Assembly (NCBI GenBank): GCA_964519995.1
Contig: CAZFLY010000020.1
Location: 1-41,927, forward strand
Direction: 5' to 3'
DNA length: 41,927 nt
From: CAZFLY01 sp964519995
Lineage (GTDB): Bacteria; Planctomycetota; Phycisphaerae; Sedimentisphaerales; Anaerobacaceae
Notes under the pieces: model-generated
Databases searched by the model: none
What the model was told of the DNA's origin: nothing
The model's input: only the letters and a program-made list of their open reading frames with translations
Part shown: positions 14,603-22,426 of the stretch, piece after piece
Numbering within the stretch: position 1 is the stretch's first letter
Layout of the letters: each line of letters starts with the position of its first letter
Program-made: the position numbers and the translations under genes

Positions 14603-16651
14603 TTAGCCTTGTTCTCCTCGAAGTTTGTCTACCCGTTGGCTGACGTCTCTGTATGCAAAATCCAATTGAGCGATCTTGCGATAAATCTCCAGTGCCTTTT
14701 CCGGATTACCATTTTCTTCGTAGGCGCAAGCAAGATTATACCGCAATTCTTTGGCAATGCCATCCTCTTTTATCTCATAGGAATCCATTGCCTGCTTAAA
14801 CACATCTATCGCATCAGCATACCAGCCCTTCATAAAGAAACAGTAACCAATCTTGTCCATTGCTGCGATTTTCCGTTGTGGATCCTTTTGAGCCTCTTGG
14901 AACAGAGGTATTGCCTCATCATATCGCTTATTTCGGATCAACCTAATACCATATTCGTACTTAGCCTTCAAATCTGTCGGGTAATTTTCCATGCAGAGAC
15001 GGTAATGCTCCAATTCTGTCTCTCTCAATTTTGACGATAGTTCTTCGACCTTTTGCTTGACTTGCGCATCGTTCGTTTTTACCTCGGCAGCAGATCTAGC
15101 CTGTCGTAGCTTGCGCTTAAGTTGTTTTATGCGCAGTAGTCCAACTCGCTGCTTGTATGTAAAATCAGCCTTGCTCTTCCAGGCATCCTCCAAAAGTTTT
15201 ACGGCCTCCTCTTCAGCTTCATCGGTTCCCATATCTGATAGAGCCCCAGCCAGGTTGAATATATTCTTTGGTAGATCAGGATTACGAGCCAGTGCTTTCC
15301 GGGCATCTTCAATTGCGGAGAAGCGATAGTCCTTCGTTTTGATTACTCTGTCCTGAGCGTAAAGCTTGGCCTGTTCTTCACGGTTCTTGATTGACTTTCT
15401 GAAGTCACCTTCCATGTCATATTTGCCTGTAGCCATCGTCAGTTCTGCAGAAAGATTCTTGTAATCCTCTGCCAGGTCTGCATCCTGGGGCTTTAGCCTC
15501 ATCGCGCGTTGACATGCTGCAACCGCCTTGTCGAATTTACCCATGGCTGCGTAAGAGTCCTTCAATAAGATGTATGTTTGGATCGAGGGTTTAGCTGCAG
15601 CATTATTAGTCTGGAAAATCAAATTGGCAATCCAATCGGCTGTTCTTGTGTAGCCACCCGCAACGGCAGCCTTCAGCATGGCCTCGGCATAAGGCAGGTG
15701 TTCGGGGTCCTTTGCAAAAAGGTACTCGGCATTAAGCAACTGCTCAAGGTCAGTTTTACCTCGCATCCGTTTCATACGCTCCATCATAGATGGTTTTTTA
15801 CCACCCTTGCGCAGCCGCCCCAGAGCCAACTCGCCAAGTGGCAGATGAGCCTCCTCCACAGCATCAGGAGCATAACGCAGACCTTCAAGGTACATATCTA
15901 TTGCATAATCGAAATTATCTGTCTCCGCTGCCTTGCCGGCTTTCTCAAAAAAGGCTTTCGCCTTAGCTAATTCCCCTGCATTATTGCTATTGCCAGCTCC
16001 ATCGGGTGCTGAAAGGTTATAATCCGAAGCTATAAATCTCTGCTCTTGGTCCTCGTCTTCTATTAGATTGCCATTCTGTTGTTGCCTTGTTCGAGAAGCA
16101 CGCAATTGGTTCCCCAGTTCTCTTAGGTTTTCTGCAAGAGCCCTGTTTTTGGGCATAAGTTTAACAGAACGCTGGCAGGCGGCAAAGGCTCGCTCGATAT
16201 GGCCAGTAGCTGTGTAGGCATCTTTGAGCATAATATATATTTGCGGAGACGGTTTTTTAGCACTATTATTTGCCAGAAACATTAGATCAGCAATCCACTT
16301 AGCTGCCTTCTTGTAATTGCCCTCGACCGCCGCCTTCAGCATTAGATCAGCGTATGGCAGATGTTCCGGGTCTTTTGCCAGAAGATACGAAGCATTAAGC
16401 ATTCGTTCCAAGGGTGTGCTGCCGTTTTGGTGCGCATTGATTTCTTCGGTCGAAGGCTTGGGGGCGTTTTCTTGCTGTCGTCGCACAGCTAATTCGCGAA
16501 GCTCAATATAGCCCCCCTCTACGGCGTCCGGCGCATAGCGCAGACCCTCAATGTACATATCAATAGCGCGGTCGTAATCCTTCGTCTGTGCGATCTTTCG
16601 GGCCGTCTCAAACAAAGCCCCGGCTTTGGCGTGATTGTCTTCGCCCGGCAT
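14603..16651 (-). CDS. TPR-repeat protein with an internal duplication of about 190 residues
   Basis: A 682-aa, mostly helical protein of tetratricopeptide repeats with no signal peptide. Residues about 7-195 and 232-425 are two copies of one module. Both start with [FE]xxAxKxAxTxxxDxAIDMYxEGLRYAPDAVE, continue with LLAKDPEHLPYA[DE]xMLKAAV and xADWIAxLxFxxNNxAxKPS, and end in a canonical TPR (AFAACQRSVKLMPKN / AVAACQRAMRLKPQD). The remainder has a coiled coil (about 480-540) and three further TPRs (YRLCMENYPTDLKAKYEYG, AIPLFQEAQ, ALEIYRKIAQ). The start is ATG 16651; the longer frame to 16726 adds residues unlike the module. Specific function is unknown; a scaffold role is inferred. It is divergent from glyA. 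Confidence 0.85.
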   Translation of the reverse strand: MPGEDNHAKAGALFETARKIAQTKDYDRAIDMYIEGLRYAPDAVEGGYIELRELAVRRQQENAPKPSTEEINAHQNGSTPLERMLNASYLLAKDPEHLPYADLMLKAAVEGNYKKAAKWIADLMFLANNSAKKPSPQIYIMLKDAYTATGHIERAFAACQRSVKLMPKNRALAENLRELGNQLRASRTRQQQNGNLIEDEDQEQRFIASDYNLSAPDGAGNSNNAGELAKAKAFFEKAGKAAETDNFDYAIDMYLEGLRYAPDAVEEAHLPLGELALGRLRKGGKKPSMMERMKRMRGKTDLEQLLNAEYLFAKDPEHLPYAEAMLKAAVAGGYTRTADWIANLIFQTNNAAAKPSIQTYILLKDSYAAMGKFDKAVAACQRAMRLKPQDADLAEDYKNLSAELTMATGKYDMEGDFRKSIKNREEQAKLYAQDRVIKTKDYRFSAIEDARKALARNPDLPKNIFNLAGALSDMGTDEAEEEAVKLLEDAWKSKADFTYKQRVGLLRIKQLKRKLRQARSAAEVKTNDAQVKQKVEELSSKLRETELEHYRLCMENYPTDLKAKYEYGIRLIRNKRYDEAIPLFQEAQKDPQRKIAAMDKIGYCFFMKGWYADAIDVFKQAMDSYEIKEDGIAKELRYNLACAYEENGNPEKALEIYRKIAQLDFAYRDVSQRVDKLRGEQG

Positions 16652-16734
16652 TCTTCTATACTTCAACTCTTTTCTTCGTGTGTAGTTACATCCCAATCGT
16701 ATTCTTCGGCTGAAATTTGTCAACAAATAAATAC

Positions 16735-16763
16735 TTGTATAAAAAGTCAGGCTATGCTATAAG
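16735..16763 (+). promoter_or_regulatory. Probable promoter of glyA
   Basis: TTGTAT (16735-16740), a 17-nt spacer and TATAAG (16758-16763) lie in the divergent spacer between the TPR gene and glyA. The -10 matches consensus at five of six positions, the -35 at three. It leaves a leader of about 70 nt. Confidence 0.5.
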
Positions 16764-16839
16764 CACGCCTTTACGGCCATCGCCCATCTACGAGATTTAT
16801 ACCTATCGAAGATAAGACTGTTTATGGAGACGGCAAGAT

Positions 16840-18111
16840 ATGAAAACAGCCCTTGAGCAATATGACCCACAGATTTATGAGCTGATAAGGCAGGAGGAAA
16901 CACGTCAAAGCGGCGCTATCAGGCTGATTCCATCGGAGAATTATGTATCCAAGGCTGTAATGGAAGCCAGCGCAAGCTGCCTGACCAATAAATATGCTGA
17001 GGGCTATCCTGGCAAAAGATATTACGAAGGTCAACAGGTGACCGACCTCATTGAGATAATGGCCCAGGAGCGCGTGAAGAAGGTATTCAAAGCTGACCAT
17101 GCGAACGTTCAGCCCTATTCCGGCTCGGTTGCAAACTTAGCCGCCTACGCTGCGCTGATAGAACCTGGAGATACCATCATGGGTATGTCCCTCGTCCACG
17201 GCGGACATCTTACGCACGGCTGGAACGTTTCGCTCACCAGCAAATTCTTCAAGTCAGCCCCATATCCCGTTGACGACGAAACAGGCAGATTGGACTACAA
17301 CCATATCGAGGAACTTGCGAAAGAACATCGGCCCAAGCTGATTATCTCCGGTGCAACGGCATATCCGAGAGAGATCGACTTTGAGATATTTGGCCAGATA
17401 GCTAAGAAAGTCGGCGCATACCACGTCAGCGACATTGCTCACGTCGCGGGACTCGTTGTAGCTGGCATTCACAAAAGCCCCGTGCCATACGCTGATATTG
17501 TTTCAACGACGTCCCACAAGACATTACGTGGCCCCCGCGGCGGAATGCTCTTGTGCAAGGCCGAGCACGCAGATAAGGTGGACCGAGCCGTTTTTCCTGG
17601 CCTGCAAGGCGGCCCGCATATGCACACCCTGACCGCAATCGCGGTTGCGATGGCAGAGGCAGACACGCCGGAGTTCGTTGCGTACGCCAAGCAGATTGTG
17701 AAAAACGCACAGGCCCTGGCCGAAAAACTGCTCGAATATGACTTTAAGCTCACTACAGGCGGTACGGACAATCATTTAATCCTGATTGATTTACGAAACA
17801 AGAAAGTGCGAGGTAAAAAAGTCGCAAAAGCCCTCGATAGAGCCAGAATTGTCACTAATTACAACACCGTCCCGAGCGACCCTGCTCCGCCGGCTGATCC
17901 GAGCGGCCTGCGTCTGGGCACGCCGGCTATTACTACGCGAGGAATGAAGGAGCCGGAAGCCGAGCAGATTGCCACTTTCATAAACAAGGTCGTTGAAAAT
18001 ATCGACAACGAATCGGTTATCGAGCAGGTCGGCAAGGAAGTCCTGCTTCTATGTTCGCAATTTTCCGTGCCGGAGCACTTCATTATACCGAATAAAAATA
18101 CTCTCTTTTAA
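16840..18111 (+). CDS. glyA: Serine hydroxymethyltransferase
   Basis: PLP enzyme interconverting serine and glycine while loading tetrahydrofolate to 5,10-methylene-THF. The 423-aa sequence shows the family marks: SENYVSKAVMEA, TNKYAEGYPGKRYYEG, VQPYSGSVANLAAY, the SHVSDIAHVAGLV strand, the PLP-lysine motif TTSHKTLRGPRGG, FPGLQGGPHMHT, GTDNHLILIDL and SGLRLGTPAITTRG. All catalytic residues seem intact. Start ATG 16840 has a GGAGA ribosome site 9 nt upstream. A dUTPase-like gene follows 168 nt later across a heptad array. Methylene-THF and dUMP are the two thymidylate synthase substrates, so a nucleotide role for the pair is plausible (inference). Confidence 0.97.
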   Translation: MKTALEQYDPQIYELIRQEETRQSGAIRLIPSENYVSKAVMEASASCLTNKYAEGYPGKRYYEGQQVTDLIEIMAQERVKKVFKADHANVQPYSGSVANLAAYAALIEPGDTIMGMSLVHGGHLTHGWNVSLTSKFFKSAPYPVDDETGRLDYNHIEELAKEHRPKLIISGATAYPREIDFEIFGQIAKKVGAYHVSDIAHVAGLVVAGIHKSPVPYADIVSTTSHKTLRGPRGGMLLCKAEHADKVDRAVFPGLQGGPHMHTLTAIAVAMAEADTPEFVAYAKQIVKNAQALAEKLLEYDFKLTTGGTDNHLILIDLRNKKVRGKKVAKALDRARIVTNYNTVPSDPAPPADPSGLRLGTPAITTRGMKEPEAEQIATFINKVVENIDNESVIEQVGKEVLLLCSQFSVPEHFIIPNKNTLF

Positions 18112-18157
18112 TAGTGTAGGAAATACGAAGCACTCCCGTAAGGGATGGCTAACGCCA

Positions 18158-18262
18158 GAAATTCGAAATCCAAAACAATACCTAATGAAAGTTTTGAAAA
18201 TTTGAGCATTTGAATTTTGAATTTGTTTAGGATTTAGATATTAGAATTTAGAAATTTCGAAA
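18158..18262. repeat. AT-rich heptad array, 15 units, between glyA and the dUTPase-like gene
   Basis: From 18158: GAAATTC, GAAATCC, AAAACAA, TACCTAA, TGAAAGT, TTTGAAA, ATTTGAG, CATTTGA, ATTTTGA, ATTTGTT, TAGGATT, TAGATAT, TAGAATT, TAGAAAT, TTCGAAA. The 7-nt register holds for 105 bp while the unit drifts, and the ends are complementary (GAAATTC... / ...GAAATTTC), again giving an imperfect palindrome. Confidence 0.75.
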
Positions 18263-18279
18263 AGGATTGGTTTGAGATA

Positions 18280-18687
18280 ATGTTGAAGAAATTATTTAAA
18301 AAACAGGCTGAATTGAACAAGCGTACCGGCTTCGATCCGGATGCACTGCGAGCGGATTTCGACCCACAGACTGCGGGTGTTTGGCTGAATAATTACATCG
18401 CAGCGATGAGCAATGAATTGGAGGAGCTGCGCGACTGCACGTTTTGGAAGCACTGGTGCCAAGAGGCAAAAGATGGAAAAAGATTTATGCTGCACGATTT
18501 GCAGAACTCGCGTGTTGAAGTGATAGACATGCTCTTTTTCTGGATTTCATTAGCTCAATGTGTCGGCCTGGACGCCGATGACGTTATGAGGTTATATGAA
18601 CAGAAGTGGCAGGTAAACTGGAAGCGCCAGGACAATAATTATTCCATGGCCACCAAAAATGAGGACGACAATAAAAATATAGGGTAG
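18280..18687 (+). CDS. dUTPase-like all-alpha NTP pyrophosphatase
   Basis: A 135-aa helical protein that resembles the dimeric dUTPase / MazG-like all-alpha NTP pyrophosphatases, which hydrolyse (d)NTP to NMP and pyrophosphate with Mg2+. The metal-binding pattern is visible: an ExxE motif (NELEELRD, about residues 46-53), the FWKHWC segment after it, then ExxD in RVEVIDMLFFWISLAQCVGL (about 78-97), and the final KWQVNWKRQ helix (K...N..R) typical of dimeric dUTPases. Start ATG 18280 follows TTGAGATA without a strong ribosome site. It lies directly after a heptad array and downstream of glyA in the same direction. Substrate specificity is inferred from the motif order; a related nucleotide hydrolase is possible. 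Confidence 0.7.
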   Translation: MLKKLFKKQAELNKRTGFDPDALRADFDPQTAGVWLNNYIAAMSNELEELRDCTFWKHWCQEAKDGKRFMLHDLQNSRVEVIDMLFFWISLAQCVGLDADDVMRLYEQKWQVNWKRQDNNYSMATKNEDDNKNIG

Positions 18688-18712
18688 AAGACAGAAGTCA
18701 AAGCCATAGGCT

Positions 18713-19192
18713 TCAGCGGTTCAAAAGCCAAATCGAGAAATTGAGGACCGCAGCGAAAGAGACCCAGAGGATATAGGGTAAAAGTAGCAAAAAAGCTGTG
18801 ATTGAAATTCTGGCGAATGCCAGGATAGTTAGGCCGATAGCAATCCAGAGCAAGAGGATTTCAATAAAAGCAATCATCGGCATTTTCAGGCCGAAGAAAA
18901 TCACCGACCATAGGGCGTTGAGAATTAGCTGAAATAGATACAAAATTAAGGCAATTCTAACAGCTGACTTGTCGAAGCCTTTTTGCCAGACAATAAAAGC
19001 CGATAGAGCCATGAGCAGATATAGTATTGTCCAGACCGGCCCGAACAGCCAATCGGGCGGCGTGAACAAAGGCTTATTGAGTGTAGCATACCAATCGGTT
19101 ACAGCAGTGCTGGTGAATATTGAACCGATAAGGGCAGCGGAAAAAGTCAAAGCCAAACAGACGACGAGCTTTATTACGATGGAGAGTTTCAT
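18713..19192 (-). CDS. tspO: TspO/MBR-family tryptophan-rich membrane protein
   Basis: Five-helix membrane protein of the translocator protein family, which binds tetrapyrroles and cholesterol-like ligands and influences porphyrin or stress responses in bacteria. In 159 aa there are five hydrophobic segments, with conserved WYATLNKPLFTPPDWLFGPVW (split here: WYATLNKP and FTPPDWLFGPVWTILY), LNALWSVIFFG and PYILWVSFAAVLNF. Length fits the family (about 155-170 aa). Start ATG 19192. The gene is convergent with the dUTPase-like gene and lies downstream of a broken coding remnant. The physiological ligand cannot be read from sequence. Confidence 0.93.
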   Translation of the reverse strand: MKLSIVIKLVVCLALTFSAALIGSIFTSTAVTDWYATLNKPLFTPPDWLFGPVWTILYLLMALSAFIVWQKGFDKSAVRIALILYLFQLILNALWSVIFFGLKMPMIAFIEILLLWIAIGLTILAFARISITAFLLLLPYILWVSFAAVLNFSIWLLNR

Positions 19193-19275
19193 AACTATAT
19201 TTTATCAGGCTTCAAAACGTGCGTAAATAAAAAGCATGATTCGTGCTTTGTGACCCGAGCGACGTGATTTTTATC

Positions 19276-19437
19276 TTATGCGCTAATTTGTTTTACGGGA
19301 ATTGCAGGTTTTTCGCTTATTTTTTGGCCGGATTCGGCCGATTTAAGATAGGATTCGAGCAGCAACGGAAATTGCGGGTTTTCAGTTTGATAATCTAACG
19401 TGGGGCAGAAGATATAGGTCGCCGGATCTATTTTTCT
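19276..19437 (-). pseudogene. Possible 3' remnant of a truncated gene
   Basis: On the minus strand 53 codons read with coding-like composition (…YIFCPTLDYQTENPQFPLLL…AIPVKQISA) and end at TAA (19276-19278), but no start codon precedes them and a stop interrupts the frame near the dGTPase gene. It looks like the C-terminal end of a gene whose 5' part was lost when the AT-rich dGTPase-like gene arrived. I do not recognise the family. It may also be chance. Confidence 0.3.
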
Positions 19438-19455
19438 GTTTTATGCGTACTAAAT

Positions 19456-20640
19456 ATGAGTCAAGAAAACGAAACATTTTCAAAAATAGTCGTTAATAAT
19501 TTGAAAAGGGAGAAACAATTTTCCAGGCGTGCATGCAAAAGCTATAAAGGGCAAAGGCGCGTCCAGGAGAAAGTTACCGATAAAGCCAATTTACGACCTA
19601 CCTTCTTTCACGATTCGGATAAAATCATGCATTCCTCCACATATGCTAGATATATGGATAAAACACAGGTCTTCTCTCTGTTGGAGAACGATAATATTAC
19701 CCACCGAGCCCTACATGTCCAATTTGTCTCAAAAATAGGTCGAGACATTGGACGATGTTTAGGATTAAACGAAGATTTAATCGAGGCTATATCATTAGGG
19801 CATGACATAGGGCATCCACCATACGGGCATGATGGCGAGCAAATCTTGAACTCGATTTGCCAAAAAACCGACATCGGCACTTTCTGTCATAGTGCACAAA
19901 GTGTTCGTTGGCTAATGGAGCTAGAATCCGAAGGGAAAGGTCTGAATCTTACACTTCAAGTATTAGACGGTATTCTTGCACATAATGGGGAAATGCTCAA
20001 TCGGAAATACAAACCGGCTCAACAAAAGACATGGGATGGTTTTTGGGACGAATACCAAAAGTGCCTACAAATTAACGGTCATTATAAGAAGCTTTTTCCA
20101 ATGACCCTAGAAGGTTGTGTTGTTCGAATCTCTGACGTCATAGCATATATAGGTAGAGACATTGAAGATGCTATTACAATCAAGCTTATTAAGAGGAAAG
20201 ATATACCCAAACAAATCACAAAAACCCTTGGAAATACAAACGATCAAATAATTCATGGACTCGTACTCGACCTGATTCATAATAGTTATGATAAACCATT
20301 TCTATCGTTCAGCCAAGATGTTTTTACTGCTTTAAAGCAACTTAAAAATTTTAACTATAAGAGTATTTATAATAACACCAAAATTAAAACACAAAATCAG
20401 AAAATTAAGAATATGTTTGAGCAGTTGTTCAATGAATACTGTGAGCACATTAAAAACAGCAACCAAAACTCAGCTATTTATCAATATTTCCTTAGACACA
20501 TGCCTCCTACTTACACAAATAATACTCCTCTCAAATGGAAAGTAATTGACTTCATATCTGGAATGACTGATGACTTTTTTAATAACCAATTTCAACAACT
20601 TTTTGTTCCGACAAGCTATGGTTATACAATAGGAAAATAA
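19456..20640 (+). CDS. dGTPase-like HD-domain dNTP triphosphohydrolase
   Basis: A 394-aa HD-superfamily hydrolase of the dGTPase type, which splits dNTP to nucleoside and triphosphate. Family motifs are FHDSDKIMHSSTYARYMDKTQVF (about 51-73; the dGTPase R-D-R-x-I-x-H-S region, Arg of RDRD changed), H-x-x-x-V in THRALHVQFVSKIGRDIGR (metal His), the HD motif SLGHDIGHPPYGHDGE and a second metal Asp in EGCVVRISDVIAYIGRDIEDA. Metal ligands look intact. The C-terminal half is very rich in Asn/Lys/Ile and codon use is distinctly more AT-rich than in neighbours, a sign of transfer. Homologues serve dNTP homeostasis or anti-phage depletion; which applies here is unknown. ATG 19456 lacks a good ribosome site. 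Confidence 0.85.
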   Translation: MSQENETFSKIVVNNLKREKQFSRRACKSYKGQRRVQEKVTDKANLRPTFFHDSDKIMHSSTYARYMDKTQVFSLLENDNITHRALHVQFVSKIGRDIGRCLGLNEDLIEAISLGHDIGHPPYGHDGEQILNSICQKTDIGTFCHSAQSVRWLMELESEGKGLNLTLQVLDGILAHNGEMLNRKYKPAQQKTWDGFWDEYQKCLQINGHYKKLFPMTLEGCVVRISDVIAYIGRDIEDAITIKLIKRKDIPKQITKTLGNTNDQIIHGLVLDLIHNSYDKPFLSFSQDVFTALKQLKNFNYKSIYNNTKIKTQNQKIKNMFEQLFNEYCEHIKNSNQNSAIYQYFLRHMPPTYTNNTPLKWKVIDFISGMTDDFFNNQFQQLFVPTSYGYTIGK

Positions 20641-20755
20641 CGTACATTTACCTACTTTTCGATTACAGCAAGGGTATCCGCGTAATGGATTACGGGGCTA
20701 AATATTTATACGGCGAAGATTATTTTTCTGGTTTATTTTCGAAATTCAACTCACC

Positions 20756-20827
20756 AATTGGTTAAATAGTTAATTTGTTAATCGGTTAATTTGACTAAAT
20801 CTAATCACCACTCACCAATAACCAGTC
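20756..20827. repeat. Degenerate tandem array with 8-nt period, 9 units
   Basis: From 20756: AATTGGTT, AAATAGTT, AATTTGTT, AATCGGTT, AATTTGAC, TAAATCTA, ATCACCAC, TCACCAAT, AACCAGTC. It is the same kind of array as the heptads elsewhere but with period eight, and it also changes to a complementary-type motif in its second half. It lies between the dGTPase-like gene and the cold-shock terminator. Confidence 0.6.
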
Positions 20828-20852
20828 CTTAATCCTGCGAGGTGAAAACAAG

Positions 20853-20879
20853 ACGGGCTCCGCGTTTTGCGGAGCCCGT
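20853..20879 (-). terminator. Intrinsic terminator of the cold-shock gene
   Basis: A perfect 11-bp GC-rich stem (20853-20863 / 20869-20879, 5-nt loop) lies 27 nt downstream of the csp stop. On the minus strand it is followed by CTTGTTTTC, a T-rich tail. Confidence 0.8.
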
Positions 20880-20905
20880 TGGTTTTGCAGGCGTGTTGCT
20901 CTGGA

Positions 20906-21109
20906 TTAACCAGGGATTACGTTGGTCGCACAGGGACCTTTTTTGCCCTGTCCGATCTCGAATTCCACCCTCTGGCCTTCGTCAAGATTCGCATAGCCGG
21001 TCGTCTTGACTTCCGAGTGATGAACGAACAAATCATCGCCGGCGTCATCGGGGGTGATAAAACCAAAGCCTTTGCTACCATTAAACCATTTTACTGTACC
21101 TTTACTCAC
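20906..21109 (-). CDS. Cold-shock domain protein (CspA family)
   Basis: A single OB-fold RNA/ssDNA chaperone of 67 aa. Both RNA-binding motifs are present: KGFGFI (RNP1, about residues 13-18) and DLFVHHSEV (RNP2, about 26-34), after the standard GTVKWFNGSKG start. Initiation is at GTG (21107-21109) with an AAAGGAG ribosome site 7 nt upstream. The long AT-rich upstream region (21110-21357) is compatible with a regulated 5' leader, as is common for csp genes, though no cold-box was identified. Which Csp paralogue it is cannot be determined. Confidence 0.95.
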   Translation of the reverse strand: MSKGTVKWFNGSKGFGFITPDDAGDDLFVHHSEVKTTGYANLDEGQRVEFEIGQGKKGPCATNVIPG

Positions 21110-21357
21110 TACTGTGCTCCTTTTGGCCTTCCAATGGCCATAAATTCTGTCTCTCTGATTTTGTTAAGAGAATATTCTTGAGAGACGTGAGAATATGCCC
21201 CACTAATATAATATATCATAAACTAACCGGAAATCAATAAAAATATATTAAATAATCACAACAGGATATCTGGCATGAGTACAAGAAATTGCGGGAGAAA
21301 AAATAGGGTGATTTTTGTGGTTTCTTTTTTCGCAGAAGGTATCTAAAATTGGCGTGC

Positions 21358-22416
21358 ATGAGCGAAGGTAGACTAAAAACCGCAGTACTTGGCCTGACCG
21401 AGCAAGGCCAGCAGCTATTAAAGGCAGCATCCGAAACAGACTACTTTCATATCGAGGCAGTCGCTGACAGCGACACGAAACTTGCTGAAAAAATCGCTTC
21501 CGAATACAAGTGTGCCGCCAACGATGACTATCGGCAGCTTGTGATACAGAATCAACTCGATTGCCTGCTTGTCGCCGCTGGGATGCACAGTTGCGAAGAG
21601 CATCTCCGGGCAGCAATAAAAAAGAAATTCAACATACTCAAACTCGCACCCGCAGCGAGAAACTTTGAAGAAGCTGCCGGGTTAGTCCAGCTTGCTGAAG
21701 AGCAGGGCGTGCAATTTGCCATTGCCAATCTTGCGAGATTTGCGGATAGTTTTCTCGCGTTGCATACACACCTTGAGCAGGGGAAAATCGAGCAAGTTTT
21801 TCTAATCACCGTCGTTTGCGATATTGGTGACAGAGCCAGACCCGCGTGGCACAATGACCCGCAACTTGCCGGCGGCGGCGTGCTGTTATACGATTGCTAC
21901 GATATCATCGACCAGATATTGTGGAATTTCCCAATACCGCAGCAGGTTTACTCACTGAGCAGCAATCAGGCTCTCGACAAGCAGCAGCGACTTTATCTGA
22001 CGGAGGATACCGCAATCATTGCAATGAAATTTGATGACGCTCTTATCGGTAATCTGACAGCCTCACGGCGTAATCGCAGCACGCCCGCAGAAGAGTATTT
22101 GAGAATATTCGGCAAAGAGTGCGTTCTAACTGTCAGCAATACCGAGTTCACAATCAGTGATGGCCTCGGCCAAACTCGCGAAAGACAGCAGTACGAAGAC
22201 GACACACCCGCCTGTATGAAGAAAGTCCTTGAAAACTTTGCCCTTAGCATTCTATCGCCTGAGGAGAACAAGCTCAGCAGCAGCGCCAGAGAAAACCTGA
22301 AAAACATGGCTGTCATTGAGGCGGCTTATCTTTCAGCTCGTACAGGTTTTCCGGAGGAGCCTAAGAGGATACTGCAGATGGTTTCCAGTGGAGCTGCGAC
22401 ACCGACTAACATGTAA
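21358..22416 (+). CDS. Gfo/Idh/MocA-family oxidoreductase-like protein
   Basis: A 352-aa protein with the two-domain layout of NAD(P)-dependent sugar dehydrogenases. The N-terminal Rossmann domain (about 1-120) contains TAVLGLTEQGQQLL, VADSDTKLAEKIASEY and DCLLVAAGMHSCEEH, followed by an alpha/beta substrate domain with ARFADSF and GGGVLLYDCYDIIDQILW (usual GG-x-L-x-D-x-G/Y-x-H-x-x-D element, His replaced by Ile). The family EKP motif reads KLAP, so the catalytic Lys-Pro pair is altered. Catalysis may therefore differ or be lost. ATG 21358 is chosen over an in-frame TTG at 21349. Substrate unknown. It converges with the M48 protease gene. Confidence 0.8.
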   Translation: MSEGRLKTAVLGLTEQGQQLLKAASETDYFHIEAVADSDTKLAEKIASEYKCAANDDYRQLVIQNQLDCLLVAAGMHSCEEHLRAAIKKKFNILKLAPAARNFEEAAGLVQLAEEQGVQFAIANLARFADSFLALHTHLEQGKIEQVFLITVVCDIGDRARPAWHNDPQLAGGGVLLYDCYDIIDQILWNFPIPQQVYSLSSNQALDKQQRLYLTEDTAIIAMKFDDALIGNLTASRRNRSTPAEEYLRIFGKECVLTVSNTEFTISDGLGQTRERQQYEDDTPACMKKVLENFALSILSPEENKLSSSARENLKNMAVIEAAYLSARTGFPEEPKRILQMVSSGAATPTNM

Positions 22417-22426
22417 CGGATGAGGC

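Noticed and set aside
20640..20766. Plus-strand coding-like frame after the dGTPase-like gene as a gene
   Set aside because: It has no start codon and only about 40 codons; kept only as supporting evidence for a disrupted locus.
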